Position numbers and translations under genes: made by a program. From Pampus argenteus (Eukaryota > Chordata > Actinopteri > Scombriformes > Stromateidae), in contig CM072861.1 of the NCBI GenBank assembly GCA_036937835.1, positions 3,901,001 through 3,965,000 of the forward strand: a stretch of DNA of 64,000 bases, in the 5' to 3' direction. Position 1 is the stretch's first letter. Every line of letters begins with the position of its first letter. This document shows positions 12,240 to 23,631 of this stretch, piece by piece. Below the pieces are notes generated by a model. It ran no database searches. It had not been told where the DNA came from and was given only the letters and a program-made list of their open reading frames with translations.

Positions 12240-12545
12240 CAAATCATGTGCGACATCTCATGTGTAGACACTGTGCCTGCTCATGCAAAATAAATTCATG
12301 CATATTTAAGAGGGATGCAAATGAGAGTGCATGATAAACAGGGCTTTTAGCATGAAATCTAATTACAAGTGTAGTCCCCTTTGCAAATGAGTTTACTTTT
12401 CCTCTTCTTTGTCTCTCTTTTTTTTCTTTTTTTCTTATTATTTTTTTTCTTTTTTGCTGTCTTTCACTTTGCATGTCCCCTGCAGCCCATTATTGGGGCC
12501 CATGTCATGCATTTGAAATCTCTGGCGTGACAGCTTGTGAAGAAG
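12240..12545. promoter_or_regulatory. candidate enhancer block with octamer-like motifs
   Basis: Three POU-octamer-like sites lie within about 105 bases: ATGCAAAA (12283-12290), a perfect ATGCAAAT (12315-12322) and TTGCAAAT (12381-12388). Two of them continue into the same GAG. TAATTA-type and CATGCATATT motifs lie between. The block is not simple repeat apart from a T-rich patch at 12415-12455. POU proteins bind ATGCAAAT by established knowledge; enhancer function is inference. Confidence 0.4.
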
Positions 12546-13129
12546 AAAACATTTCTGTCATTCCAAACACCCATCTCATATTTTATACAACAAAGTAGCT
12601 GTTGTTTACAGAGGGAAGGAAACACACAGAGAAGAACATACAGGGCTTCGGCTGTCTGTGTGATTTTCCTGCTTATGCTTCAAATATTTCCAAGAACTCA
12701 AACTGGAGGTTTATATCTCAGTGGTGTGACTCACCTTGGCCCACAGACGGGGGAGAACAGCCTGTCAACTGCCTCTCCACCACCTCCATTGATTCTCTTT
12801 CCTGTGGTTGGTCGGGTGTGAGCATCCCCCAACCACCCCCTTCACCCCCCGCATCATGTGGCCTACTTTCTCAACAACCCTTATACTATGTGACTGCTCA
12901 TTACCACGTTCTGACCAGAGCTAATGCAGGAAACTTGACCTCTGAGGCAAGGTCAAGGACTCTCCAAAGTCCACTAAGTGCTCTATTTTTTAATCTCCTC
13001 TCTTCATTCATTCTTTGCTAACTCCCACTTCTTTGTCCTCTCAGTTCTCTGCCACTCCACGGCTTTTTGCTCTCCTAGAGTGGCTGATGCAATGCCTAAC
13101 CCCACCCACACCCCCCCCACCCATCCTAA
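12546..13129. other. no gene recognised
   Basis: The second-longest open frame of the window, 139 codons, crosses 12602-13021 on plus. It opens at a TTG, runs into Pro/Ser-rich text and shows no domain, so I do not call it. C-rich patches lie near 12825-12850 and 13110-13120. Confidence 0.45.
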
Positions 13130-13520
13130 TGAAAGTGTTATTTAGAGCCCGGACGAAATCAAATCCTTTGAAAGCCGGTTTCTCCGCAATATTAATTTCA
13201 CGCTAAAACAATAGAACTCGGATGCAGAGTCATCATATAAGTCAATGTGAACCTCATTTAAGCTCCAGTCGATTTACATCCTCAACTACTTTATGAGATT
13301 TGATGACCAGTGAGAGCATTCGGGGGACATTACAGCACAAAGTGACCCTCTAACTCTCTCTTATTCACAGCTGAGACGAGCTCGTTTGAAATCTTATCGT
13401 GCTGATTTAGGTCTTCTCAGCACATCTTCTCCACAGTGTTGGATTATTGAGAAGAGCCTCGTAAATATCCTTTAATCTCATTCCCTGTTGGAAAGGGCAT
13501 GGCGACAGCTCCTGAGACTG
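13130..13520. promoter_or_regulatory. candidate conserved noncoding block
   Basis: Complex DNA without simple repeats. It has a TCF/LEF-like CTTTGAA at 13166-13172, an ATATTAATTTC motif and a GAGCTCG palindrome further on. No ORF. Composition-based call only. Confidence 0.3.
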
Positions 13521-13734
13521 GTGGGTGAGGAATCTTCCCCTCTGTTGATACTAATGTGGGGCAGGGTGAGATCAAGAAATGGGGCAAGGGAGGGCGATCA
13601 ATGCAAAGGATGTCAAGTTTAGTATGTCCAGTGGTTTGATGGTTGGATGGACAAAAATCAAATCCAAACAGTAAGGTATCTGTGTTTTAGATATGACGTT
13701 TAAATTGAAATGGTATATTAAATCAGTGTTTGGT

Positions 13735-14201
13735 CTGCTTTCAAGCTATCTCGCAGACCTGTTGAGGTCCAATAAGCCAACACCTGGAGTTCAGCTCAGG
13801 TTAAACAACAACCGTCATCATTGTTACCATATCCCCATTACAGATTATAGTTAGTTAATGATTTGCTACTGTGCATCTGTATCTTTACCACTAGTTTCAC
13901 TGCTACTGTAATAATTCATCATTCATTGTAACCTATTGTTATCATCCATTGTAATTCATTATTATTCATTGTGAGTGTACAATATGTTTGTGTTGATTGT
14001 TCTGTACATGTGACATCATTGCACGTCTGTCCGTCCTGGGAGAGGGATCCCTCCTCTGTGGCTCTTCCTGAGGTTTCTTCCACCTTTTTCCCTGTTAAAA
14101 GGTTTTTTGGTGGGCAAGTTTTTCCTCACTAGAATCGAGGGTCTAAGGACAGAGGGTGTCACTCCCTGTACAGATTGTAAAGCCCTCTGAGACAAATGTA
14201 T
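13735..14201 (+). mobile_element. L2-like LINE 3' end, copy 2
   Basis: The left part encodes SYLADLLRSNKPTPG, which resembles the carboxyl end of fish L2-type reverse transcriptase ORFs. It is followed by a noncoding tail with GGGAGAGGGATCCCTCC and AATCGAGGGTCTAAGGACAG, ending in GTAAAGCCCTCTGAGACAAATG. The tail is shared with 11574-11700. The expected GGGCTATATAAATAAA end is missing here, so the copy is 3'-truncated or interrupted. These are degraded dead copies. Confidence 0.7.
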
Positions 14202-15331
14202 GTAAACGAAGCTATGGCTATGTTTTGTGCTGGTCTATTGATGATGTTAAATAAGATATTGTTTATGTGTGTGAAAACTTTTCCAAAGCAAGCTTATACG
14301 TGTGTCTTTGAAGAAGCACAGCAGTATCATATTTCCCTATACCTACAGATGTTTCTTTTATTTTTTTATTTATTTATTTTTGTTTATTACACCATCATAA
14401 TTACATCATGTTATTTATTAGTGCCATTGTATATTCAGGGAAAGTTGACTGAGCATTAAAATCCTTTACAGCAATGACCTGAGTTTACATTCATATGGAC
14501 TAGAAGGATATATAATATACGATAAAAAAAACCAAAAACAATAAACAATAAAAGAAAGTCAAATAAACACAAATAGCTCGTAGATATTTCTGGTAGGAGG
14601 GATGTATAACAGTAAAAACACTAAAATGACGAAAAATTCTAACAGCAACAAATAAATACCAAACAATTATGTCAAGAAGGACATAGAGCGACAATAAAAC
14701 CATAAAATGTGGAAAAGGTCAAGTTAAAACTGTGAATAGCAACCATGTCTATAAATCAGTAATACTGTACAACAACCGTATCTTCTAGCAAACACTACGA
14801 TCTACAGATTCAGTAAAGCTTGTATTTTGTTCTATTTATTTGGTGCAACAAAGCTAAAAGCTAATTCACCTAATATGATATAATATACCTAAGATATTCT
14901 ATTAAAACAAGATAATTTATTATAATAATGAAATATGTCTGCATTGTGACCACATAAAACTGAATAATACTTTTGTAATTAAGGCATTTCCATACTGTAC
15001 ATTGTAGTACAACGTCCCGATGGCAGAACCGCAGTTAGAACATACACATCCAGGATTTAAGGCTGTAGTGTCGGGCCATCGGGTTTTACTTGAAGTCCAT
15101 ATGTTCATTTATTAAATACTTTATGTTATGTGTTCATCCTAATGTTATATTATGTTGTATTATATCAAACATATTGGACAGTTACCCAACATTCATTTAA
15201 TCTTATTGGAATAAAAAGTCAAGCTGCAGGTCATTTCGCCAAATATGCAGTCCATGATGTTCACAATAGGTGAAAACATCTGCCTCATCCGTTCTTCTGG
15301 TTGACCTCCAGACACCTAGCATCCACCACCA
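14202..15331. other. no gene recognised
   Basis: Strongly AT-rich sequence with TTTA and AATA runs. ORFs are short and hydrophobic by composition. Nothing supports a gene. Confidence 0.5.
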
Positions 15332-15358
15332 CCACACACACACACACACACACACACA

Positions 15359-15384
<26 letters not shown>
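15332..15384. repeat. compound (CA)n(CT)n microsatellite
   Basis: About 14 CA units followed directly by about 12 CT units. The 125-codon and antisense ORFs over it are repeat translations. Confidence 0.95.
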
Positions 15385-15389
<5 letters not shown>

Positions 15390-15712
15390 GGTCAACAAGA
15401 ATCTGATAGCTCTCACCTGGCCAACAAACATGCAAATGTCCACTCTTTCAAACACCCCCCGACCCCACACACTTCACCTCTCTTCCACTTAGTTCGTTTA
15501 GTGCTCCCACTCAACCAATCAAACAGCCACTTTCACTTTTACTCTTCTCTATTTTTTTTTTCATCATCTCTCAAATCTCAAATTGCTTCATTTGCATCAA
15601 TGATGAGTAACTATTGCTGCACAATCAAATTTTGGAATACAACATAAACATGACGATTAACATACAGTGAACTGTGTTACACAGCATTATACAGTAACGT
15701 AAAGTAAATGTG

Positions 15713-15717
<5 letters not shown>

Positions 15718-15782
<65 letters not shown>
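15718..15782. repeat. compound (TA)n(TG)n microsatellite
   Basis: About 14 TA units pass into about 18 TG units, 65 bases in all. Confidence 0.95.
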
Positions 15783-15785
<3 letters not shown>

Positions 15786-17394
15786 GGTGATGGAGCATCT
15801 AGTCAGCAGGGGGGGCTGTGTGCGATGTATCTGTTGCCTATCACTTGTAGAGGAAGATGTCCGATCGTTCTAGTTGCACGTACAGAGACAGTAGAGAACT
15901 GATCAATATTGTTATTGTTGTTCTTACAGGAATAAAATAATATGCGACACAAATAATTGGCCACTGGGTCATTCATGCATTTAGAATAATTTACAAATAT
16001 ATTAATATACATATACATATGCTACATTACATATGTTAAAGCCCTGACAGAACAAACCTCGTCACTCACATTTACTTCCAGATTTAGAGGACATGATGCA
16101 CGCACACTTGTAAGTGCTTCTGAATGAAATTCATTCAGATCTGCATTAAAATGAAACAAGAGTTTGAATTCTTGTGCAGGAGGCATGACTCATAAAGGAT
16201 CTTTACTGTGATGATATATGATTTGGGGACGTTAACTGAAGATATTCAAGTGTGTCCTTCTTCGTGTAAAACTTGACTGACTCCATCTGTAATATGGGAG
16301 AGAAAAATGAGTTATGGTCACATAAATGTAGCATTGAGTTAGAGAAGTGTTATGACAGACTTGAACAGCTTTATCTAATTCCTCATGATTAATGTACTTT
16401 TTAATTCACCACTTAACAAGCACGCTAGCCATTCAAGTGTTTATATTGACATGAGGGAGAATAAATCGCTTAAATGTGTCAAACCCTTAAATTTGATCCT
16501 CAACAATGCAAACTAAAGTTTGCTAAACACTGTTTACACTGAGTTCAGTTGGCACATAAAGATGAAGTGGTTGAACCCTAGGCGATTTGAAGTGTAAGAG
16601 GACAGTCGTTTGAGCTCACAAAGGGAGATAATGTTAAAGCACTAAAATCAGCATTTTTAACATACCCTTAATTAACATTCGGTGATATAAATATGAACAT
16701 AAATGATCTTTTTTGATCTTTTTTTTAATTTTTTTTTATTATAGAACAAGCTCTGAACAAGTCTGAGGCACAGATCCTCACTCACAACTGGAAGGGCGAC
16801 ATGTGGAATCCTATTGTCTCCTGTGCAATGGGAGGGTGGTATCAGAAGCCAATGCCAAGCAATCCTTCCAGATACTCAATGTACCATAAACCAATAGGTG
16901 TTTGCCTTTGGTGGTGGCAACAATTGTAAAACTTACGTAGCCAAGTGAACAGGGGTCACTGTGATTTTTGTGTTAACTATGCCTAACAGGATGTGTACTG
17001 ACGTTTTAAGGCCAGCTAGGTTGAGAATCCCATGAGAACTCGAATATCACGTGAGAGTTGCTAACAAGATGTAGACCTGATATACGTATGTTGTAAAAGG
17101 TGTCTGTTAAAGAGACTGAGAAGAGTGGCCTAGAAACGTATTCATGTATTTTTGTTTCCTGTTTACATAGGAATAAGGCCACTACTGTTGTTTGTTGATG
17201 ATTTTTTATTTTTTTGACTGTAACAAATATATCTCTCAAAATTGGATAATTAATGCTGTGCTTGCTTGAGGACAGTCGGGACATTAAAAATCCTACTAAA
17301 ATCTATTTTCTATGTCCGGTCCCCTTCTTCGTTGACCTGGCCACATTTAAAATGAGTTCATCCTTATTCTTGAGTTCTTCTTGCAAGTGACATA
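15783..17394. other. no gene recognised
   Basis: AT-rich, with T/A runs at 16710-16740. No domain-bearing ORF and no repeat that I recognise. Confidence 0.45.
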
Positions 17395-18495
17395 TGCTAT
17401 ATCAGGGGTATTCAAGTAAAAATTGAGGAGGTCCAGTTAAAATAAATATCCTCAAGCTGAGGTCCGGAACATCATATTTGTATTTGCGGTATGATTTCAA
17501 AGAAATTTATTGACATTGAAACACTGGCTTACACAATGTGGCTGCAGTTTAAATAAAAATGACTAAATTATGTATTCAAAAACAAAGAAAGTGCTTAAGA
17601 AAAAAAAATAGCAGCTTCAGTTTCCTTTTGACTGAACAATGTTAAAAAATTCACAAAACATCTTAACTGTTTCTCTTACAGATTATCTTCCTTTCCCTCC
17701 CTTTCCCAGTTTATTTCAGTGTGAGAATTGAGCTTTAGCTGCCCTGCCAGCATTTTAAATCTACGCTTGAACGAGGTCAATGGCATTCTCATGCACATGT
17801 ACAGATGCTCATCAGTGAGCTTGGAACGATATTTAGTTTTTATGGGGGTATGATTGTTCAAATGCTTTGTGCTTAGTCTCATAGTGACGCTTGACGTTGG
17901 CACTTTTAATAAGTGCCACTGTTTCGGAGCATATGAGACAAACTGGTTTCGTGCTCGTGGGCGGAAGAATAAACATGTACGCGTCAGTCCATTCCGCATT
18001 GAAAGCTCGATTTTCGGCATCTACTTTCCTCTTCTTCGACAGCTCCATATTGCTTACTTCTCTAGTAACGACTAACTTACGCCCTCTCTTCCAGTATCAT
18101 CTCCCTGTGTTTAATCCACTTGAATCTCTTCTCGCTCAATTTCCACCTTCATTTCCTGACTGACTGTCTCGTACTCGCAGCACAACTCCTTCCAAGTACA
18201 AATCTGACTGTGCTCGTACAGAGACTCACTCGTAGCACCTCGCTCTGAATTCAAGGTGGCGATTTCATTGGCTAGATAGAATCACATGGGTAGTATGACT
18301 CTCACACGATTGGTTGGTACCTTTCAATGCTTGCTCAGTGCAGTGCTTGGATAGGGAAAAGTAATGTTACGGCATGAAATAGACTCGCCTGTCAAAAAAA
18401 TAAATAAATCTACAATTAATCTCGGGTCCGGATGATATGGCGATCCGGTCCGGATCCGGACCGCGGTCCGCGGGTTGGGAACCCGGGTGCTATAT
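17395..18495 (-). mobile_element. hAT DNA transposon, non-autonomous deletion derivative
   Basis: A 1,085-bp element (17403-18487) sits between perfect 8-bp direct repeats TGCTATAT at 17395-17402 and 18488-18495. An 8-bp duplication is the hAT-superfamily signature. The left end is CAGGGGTATTCAA. The right end, on the opposite strand, is CCCGGGTTCCCAA. These are imperfect terminal inverted repeats of about 13 bp. The right end holds nested CpG palindromes: a perfect 16-bp one at 18447-18462 and a 12-bp one at 18458-18469. Inside is a shortened hAT transposase on minus. The perfect target duplication shows this is the original insertion, not a rearranged fragment. Confidence 0.92.
17676..18048 (-). 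pseudogene. hAT transposase remnant (BED finger plus C-terminal piece)
   Basis: Two reading frames on minus preserve opposite ends of a BED-finger hAT transposase of the kind domesticated in ZBED/SCAND3-type vertebrate genes. The first (from 18048) begins with a basic MELSKKRKV stretch and has the zinc-ligand pattern CLIC followed by HYETKH, then stops. The second frame continues from about 17840 with SKLTDEHLYMCMR and PLTSFKRRFKMLAGQ, which matches the end of the hAT dimerisation region. The several hundred codons of catalytic domain expected between them are absent. The internal deletion also shifted frame, so the product cannot transpose. Any mobility would need an enzyme from elsewhere. 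Confidence 0.85.
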
Positions 18496-18620
18496 GTTAG
18501 GTTTGGTTAAGGCACAGAAGGCTTAGGAAAAGATCAAGGGTTGGGTTAAAATGCGGTACAGAAACATAACCAGACATCACTGTGAAAATGTCCCATTAAA
18601 CGTCATTTAAAATAACCACC
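18496..18620. repeat. dispersed repeat fragment shared with 21711-21790
   Basis: Phrases of the type GGTTTGGTTAAGG...AGGAAAAGATCAAGGGTTGGG recur at 21711-21790 in altered form (AGGTTTAGGAAGAGATCATGG). It begins right after the hAT target duplication. I recognise the phrase as common in fish intergenic DNA but cannot name the family. Confidence 0.4.
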
Positions 18621-18879
18621 ATGGTGTGTTCAGGTCTTAAACTGTTGTGTTGCAGACCAGCTGTTCCACTGCAGTTACACACTCCATGTTTCATTTTCTC
18701 AAGTTTGTCCAACCTAGCAACAGTAACTAATGGTGGGGACTTGGATTGGGCCATCTTCAATCAGACTGAACCCTGCTTAAAGGGAAGGAGTGAATAATCT
18801 TCCCCTGTTCCAGACAGACATGAATAAGAAGCACATATCTGACTGACGGTTCCATTAAAGTTATCCATCCATCATGTTA

Positions 18880-19560
18880 ATGCTGGGTTTGGGTCAAAGT
18901 CTCCCACTGGCATTTGTCCCTATAGCCACCTCCAACCACTTCTCTTGGGTGCTACAAGATCAGATGGGATACACTGTATAATCTGTCCAGATAATACTGT
19001 GCCTCCACATTGAGGTGACCCCCCCATGGACACTCAATGTCAATGTGAAGGACGATCAGTTATACTCTGAGCTTCTTCCAGATATCTGAACTCCTCATCC
19101 TGTCTCTCGGGATGAACCTAGCCATTCTGGATTCAAAAATCTCTTTTTTTCTGTTTCCATCCATGAGCATACAGTGCTGGCCATGACCCAGATATACTTG
19201 AACCACTTCACATGTGGCAACAACTTGTTCTCAAATTAAAGGGGGAATCCATTGTTTTGAAGGAAAATATGATGACCTCAGACATGGAGGACCTCACAAC
19301 TAAGCCTTAAAAGCCTCGGTGCCTGATGAGGGTTACAAGTAGATGAAGCCTGCTGAACTACATCATCAGCAAAAAGCCAAGAGGGATACTAAGGTTAAAT
19401 GGATAGCTCTTTATTCCTCAGCTGCACATTGAGATTCACCAATAGAATTGGCGATAAGGAAAAACCATAGCATGGTCCAACACCCACCAAGAATGCAACT
19501 CTGGCAATCATCCAATTATACAAGAGCCAAATGGCTCATATGTTGCTGCCTGTCAAATCT
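18880..19560 (-). pseudogene. non-LTR retrotransposon (LINE) reverse-transcriptase fragment
   Basis: Read on minus, 19356-19373 encodes FADDVV, the catalytic motif of a reverse transcriptase, preceded by L and followed by QQASS. Nearby DNA on plus (GATCAGATG, TACTCTGAGCTTCTTCC, GATATACTTGAACC, GCATGGTCCAACACCCACC) follows the order of a LINE very common in fish. Many stops and frame changes are present. Its motif form differs from the L2-like copies at 25.4-26.8 kb and 39.3-40.8 kb, so this is a separate family, perhaps RTE-like. I do not assign the clade. Confidence 0.75.
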
Positions 19561-19929
19561 AACTTCATACACCCCCAGCTGGAGTCCTTACCTACTTAAC
19601 CAAACCTGCAGCCAAAGTACATGATTTCCAACACCTCTTCCTCTAATCCTGCGGTCTCCTGCAAATGATTTTCATTAGTAAATCAATCAGTGGAGAAATT
19701 CTCTGGATCAAACAAGATGAATTCATCGAGTACTGGTACAGTTAGGCTACACGGAAAATACAGTCGAATTCCTTACAAGAAATGCAAAGGGAGTCAAATT
19801 AAAGAAATGTGCCTATTTGTTGCTGGGTCAATTGTGTACAGGGCTATTCATTCCTTACCATACTGAGCCAGGTGGATTATTATGTGCAGTGGCGAGATAG
19901 GGTACTCTATTATGCAACTCGCAGGGCAC

Positions 19930-20620
19930 CTCATTTATCACTCAGTGCACTAGAATATTTATACAAGAAGCAGTTAATTTAATAATGGAACGCATTTCAG
20001 CTGCAAATTAAACAGTACTCCATCTTTAAAAAAGCATTTGGTGTGCTTGTTTCATTTATTAAACACGATTTGACCCGGGCTCTCAGTGTCTTCCAGTGTT
20101 TAACACAGGCAAATATTGACAAAGTGGGACTGGGTAAATGTGAGGGGGCAGCTCGTAGCCTTTCTCAAACTCCTGCTGCTTCACTTGGTTTACATGCTAC
20201 AACGCCGATTGAGTGTTTCTGAAACTCACTAATACTCTCACCCCATAGTCATTAACACTGTATTACCATAGCGGAACCTTCACCTCTTCCATCACGTCAT
20301 CGCCAAATCGCCGATCGCTGCGCATGTCTTCCTGCATGTCATTTTTCTTAAATTAATTTAACTCTCAGATCTGCTCCCCCGCCTCCCATCCTTACCCACA
20401 CATTTTAATATCATAAATTCCTAATTAATATTGCTGTTTAATTAAACACTCATATTTAAGGAATGTAGCAGGAGACAGAGGAGGAGGGAGGAAGCTCTCA
20501 TCTGTGTTATTAATTGTCTTGGTCATTAGCTTGTTTCTATCTGTCACTGCATCTGGCTGTGATGAGCTTCCATTAGTGTAAAGCCTCTCTTGGTTTGCAA
20601 TAAGGAAAAAGTAAAAGAGT
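19930..20620. promoter_or_regulatory. candidate conserved noncoding block
   Basis: A 690-base stretch without microsatellites or recognised transposons and dense in homeodomain cores. It includes the palindrome TTTAATTAAA at 20437-20446, CTAATTAATATT just before it, and TTAATTGTC and GGTCATTAGC after it. No coding frame. It has the look of deeply conserved noncoding elements near developmental genes, but conservation has not been tested. Confidence 0.4.
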
Positions 20621-21710
20621 CATAAAACTCCATGGTGTGTGTGATGCACAGCGTGTCTGAGTAGAGGTGAATGGAAGGGAGCTAATATGTATTCCTGAGG
20701 TACATGATATTAGGCAGAATGTTGCGGTGGTTCACTTATCTATCACAGACATACTGCTTTTTACACTAACACTACATTTGCAGATATCATATATTTATAT
20801 TTTAACAATTTGATCTGAATATCTTACCTGGATAAGGAAACAATGTGTTACTAAAGGTGTAAATACACACACTGCATTGCAGTCAGAATGCATTTGGATA
20901 TCAGCCAGCCAGCTGCACATTATATCTAAATTAATTTTCCAGATCTTTTTTTTTGTAAAGACCTCTGTCCAAAATGAAACAGCTGATCAACATTAAAAGC
21001 GGCAAAACCTTCCTCTTTTTAGTCGGAGGACAGACAATCTGTCCACATAATTGTTGAATGGTTGCTACATCTTATAAATAAAACACAAATCAACATAAAT
21101 TCAGATTCATTGTTAAAAATGAACAATCTTAGACAAGGTTTAAGGTTTTAACTTTACTGTCACAGTCCCTTGACCGAGTTTTTCAATAGCTCGTTTAACA
21201 CAATGAAACTCCTAGCCAGCCTTTAAGGAGTACTCTAGAGGACTTGGACAAGCTCCATTTTAGGGGGAGAAAAACACTGGAGAGCCAGATGACTGAATTT
21301 ATGAAAATAATAATAATATTAAAATAAATAAATAAAGAGAGTCTAGACCTGCTCTATGAGTAGTAAGTGTCATGACATAACTTATGTTGGATTTTGGTGC
21401 TATATAAGTTAAACTGAATGGACTTTACTTGCCTTTCTTGTTGAGAAGTCGACCAGTTCCACCTACCCAATGTGCAGATTTAGATGTAGCCACGAGGCTG
21501 CCAGAATCAAGAGAATGAGAACCGTTATTAATAGTTGGTGTTAACGGAACGGTCTGTGAACAGATGCTTCACCTTGATAGCATATCCAAATACAGACATC
21601 ATGGTAATATCAAGTGGAGAGAACATTTGTCTCTGCCTTCGAAAACTGCTTCAAATCACTGATACAAATAAATAAATTATTTTTAGGGTGTAAAATGATA
21701 AAAATACACA
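20621..21710. other. no gene recognised
   Basis: AT-rich DNA. GATTTTGGTGCTATATAAG at about 21392 resembles the very end of the fish L2-type tail (compare 11685) and may be a short LINE scrap. AATAATA/AAATAAA runs lie at 21306-21336. Confidence 0.4.
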
Positions 21711-21790
21711 TATTTAGGTTTAGGAAGAGATCATGGTTTACCTTAAAATAAGAACACTGTGAAGGTCAGGGTTGGGTGTGGTTTCCGTGG
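21711..21790. repeat. dispersed repeat fragment, second copy
   Basis: Shares TTTAGGTTTAGGAAGAGATC and the following GTTTACCTTAAAAT...GGTTGGGTGTGG order with 18496-18620. Degenerate, family not named. Confidence 0.4.
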
Positions 21791-22221
21791 GCTCCGTTCT
21801 TCGTACGTGGATAACCAAGTTATCAAGATTAGAAAGTTTATGAGTTGACATGAGTCTGGATTTTGTGTGGTTCCTTAAATCTGTCTATTAAGTATTATTT
21901 GAAGCCTTTATAACAAAGCATAACTTTGTGAAAGACAAAGCACTTGAAATGAAACATGAATAATAAATGAAGAGATTAACGGAGATTAACTGAAACACTG
22001 GACTGAAAGGAATGATAAAAAAAACCCAAAAAACACTGGTAATGTTGAGAAACATGAAAAAGGGAAAATAACAACCTTTTTACACGTTGAAACAAGAAGG
22101 ACAAACTGTTGCCACAAAGTTACAAAAACACACTGTTGTCTAAAATATTACTGTGTGCTGTAGCATTAAGTTAATTTTAAATTAATTTTAAAGAATATTT
22201 TGATGTAATTTATCTACCGAA
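21791..22221. other. no gene recognised
   Basis: AT-rich sequence with an imperfect TTAATTTTAAATTAATTTTAAA repeat near 22170. Nothing else is seen. Confidence 0.45.
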
Positions 22222-22262
22222 GAACATGCAACAAAGGTCACTGACTGGAATCGAACCAGAAA
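22222..22262 (-). repeat. tRNA-derived SINE fragment
   Basis: On minus, 22257-22247 reads GGTTCGATTCC, a perfect pol III B box. It is followed by AGTCAGTGACCTTTGTTGCATG, the order seen in a common fish SINE. No A box or tRNA cloverleaf is present upstream, so this is a truncated SINE piece and not a tRNA gene. Confidence 0.55.
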
Positions 22263-23567
22263 CAATGTGTATGACCAAATTAAAATAGCATAAGTTTAAA
22301 TTTTAGACAATTTAATGGCTTTTAAGGTCTGGTACTATTTAACTACGTTCAGGCTTTACATCATGCTGTAACATTTGAATGATGGTGCTGTGTTTTAATG
22401 ATCGCCTGCACCGGCAACACTGAACCACATATTCACTACCTTGTTAGGTCTCCATGCATTTTTAATAGCAGACAGTCATATTTGTGCAGGTCATGTGATT
22501 TTTCATTTTATCACTGCTATTAATGGAAAAGGAAGGACGACTGTAAGGTCAGCACTTTGTGCTTCAGATATTGTTCTATCATAGTCCATAACTCTGCATA
22601 ATATGTCCCTGTGACCTTAAAATAAGGAACTTATGAAATCAGCAATGGCATAAATATTGATAATGTCTCATTCAGAGGCTGTTTCTTTCAAACATTACAT
22701 TGTAATTATGGCTGGCAATCAGTATTGATATCCTGGTGCGGCAGTGCATGCTGGGCCAGTCGTAATGCAATTTGATGCGAGGCGGAAGAGAAGGGGAATC
22801 AAATCACGGGACGGAGCACAAGATGCCCGAGAGGGAGGCAGAAGTTAACAGGGAGAGCCAGAAAAGACACCTGAGCTCCCCGACATGGTTATATATTGGG
22901 AAAATATATCTGTCTTAAAGGACCATGCCGGTGTTTTGCTGCTCAAGACGAGGTGGAATCCAATTTATAACAAATGACACACATTTGAACCATTTTAAAA
23001 GCAGACCACAGAGGTTTCGATTGAACTATTTCACAAGTTACTATTATATGGGGAGAGAATTCCTGAGGGAGGCAGTGGTCTCACATGCCAGGTCTGGTAC
23101 TTGCTCCTGAAAAAAACGTTATCCTTTTGATAGTTACCATGTTTGTTTTGTTTTTTTTAATGTAGCTTTGGCAACTGACACTGACATTTCTGATGTTCAT
23201 GTGCACCAGGTGTTAAGTTGAAATTTAGTAAACATCTGATCTGACATTTAACACATATAAGAGACAGCAATTTTTTATTTCATTTTTTTTTTTTTTTTTT
23301 TACCTTGTGCTGCCTACAACATTATGCTACCTGCTGAAATAAACAGCTTAGACTAAGCAGGCTGTCCTGGTTTGCTGACTTAGATGTTTTTTGACACTTT
23401 AGCTGGGCAGGATTGGTGGTTAAGTTGTTTATAGCTGTGCATGCGTGTTCACATTGGTGACAGTAGTCTACATGATGATCATGTAGATCATGATGCACAC
23501 ACGCCCAGTTACAGAAGCTCAATTGACAAGGCTGCATTACAGACTGGGTCAGTGGGCTCAGTCCTCT

Positions 23568-23569
<2 letters not shown>
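22263..23569. other. no gene recognised
   Basis: A GC-richer patch at 22735-22880 contains GCATGCTGGGCC, a core-promoter-like motif. A 62-codon frame (22925-23110) follows but shows no domain. A T19 run lies at 23283-23301. A short ATGATCATGTAGATCATGAT palindrome-like stretch lies near 23475. Confidence 0.35.

Positions 23570-23628
<59 letters not shown>
23570..23628. repeat. (TA)n microsatellite
   Basis: About 29 pure TA units. The Ile-Tyr ORFs on both strands are translations of it. Confidence 0.97.

Positions 23629-23631
<3 letters not shown>

Noticed and set aside
12602..13021. 139-codon plus ORF
   Set aside because: It opens at TTG, has no domain, ends in pyrimidine-rich DNA and shows no supporting splice or promoter context.
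15270..15647. 125-codon plus ORF
   Set aside because: Its core is a (CA)n(CT)n microsatellite.
22222..22262. tRNA gene suggested by a perfect B box
   Set aside because: No anticodon or D arm upstream and no acceptor stem; the flanking phrase fits a SINE.
22925..23110. 62-codon ORF starting MPVFCCSRRGG
   Set aside because: Considered as a possible zinc-finger (THAP-like) start, but the cysteine and histidine spacing does not match and nothing follows.
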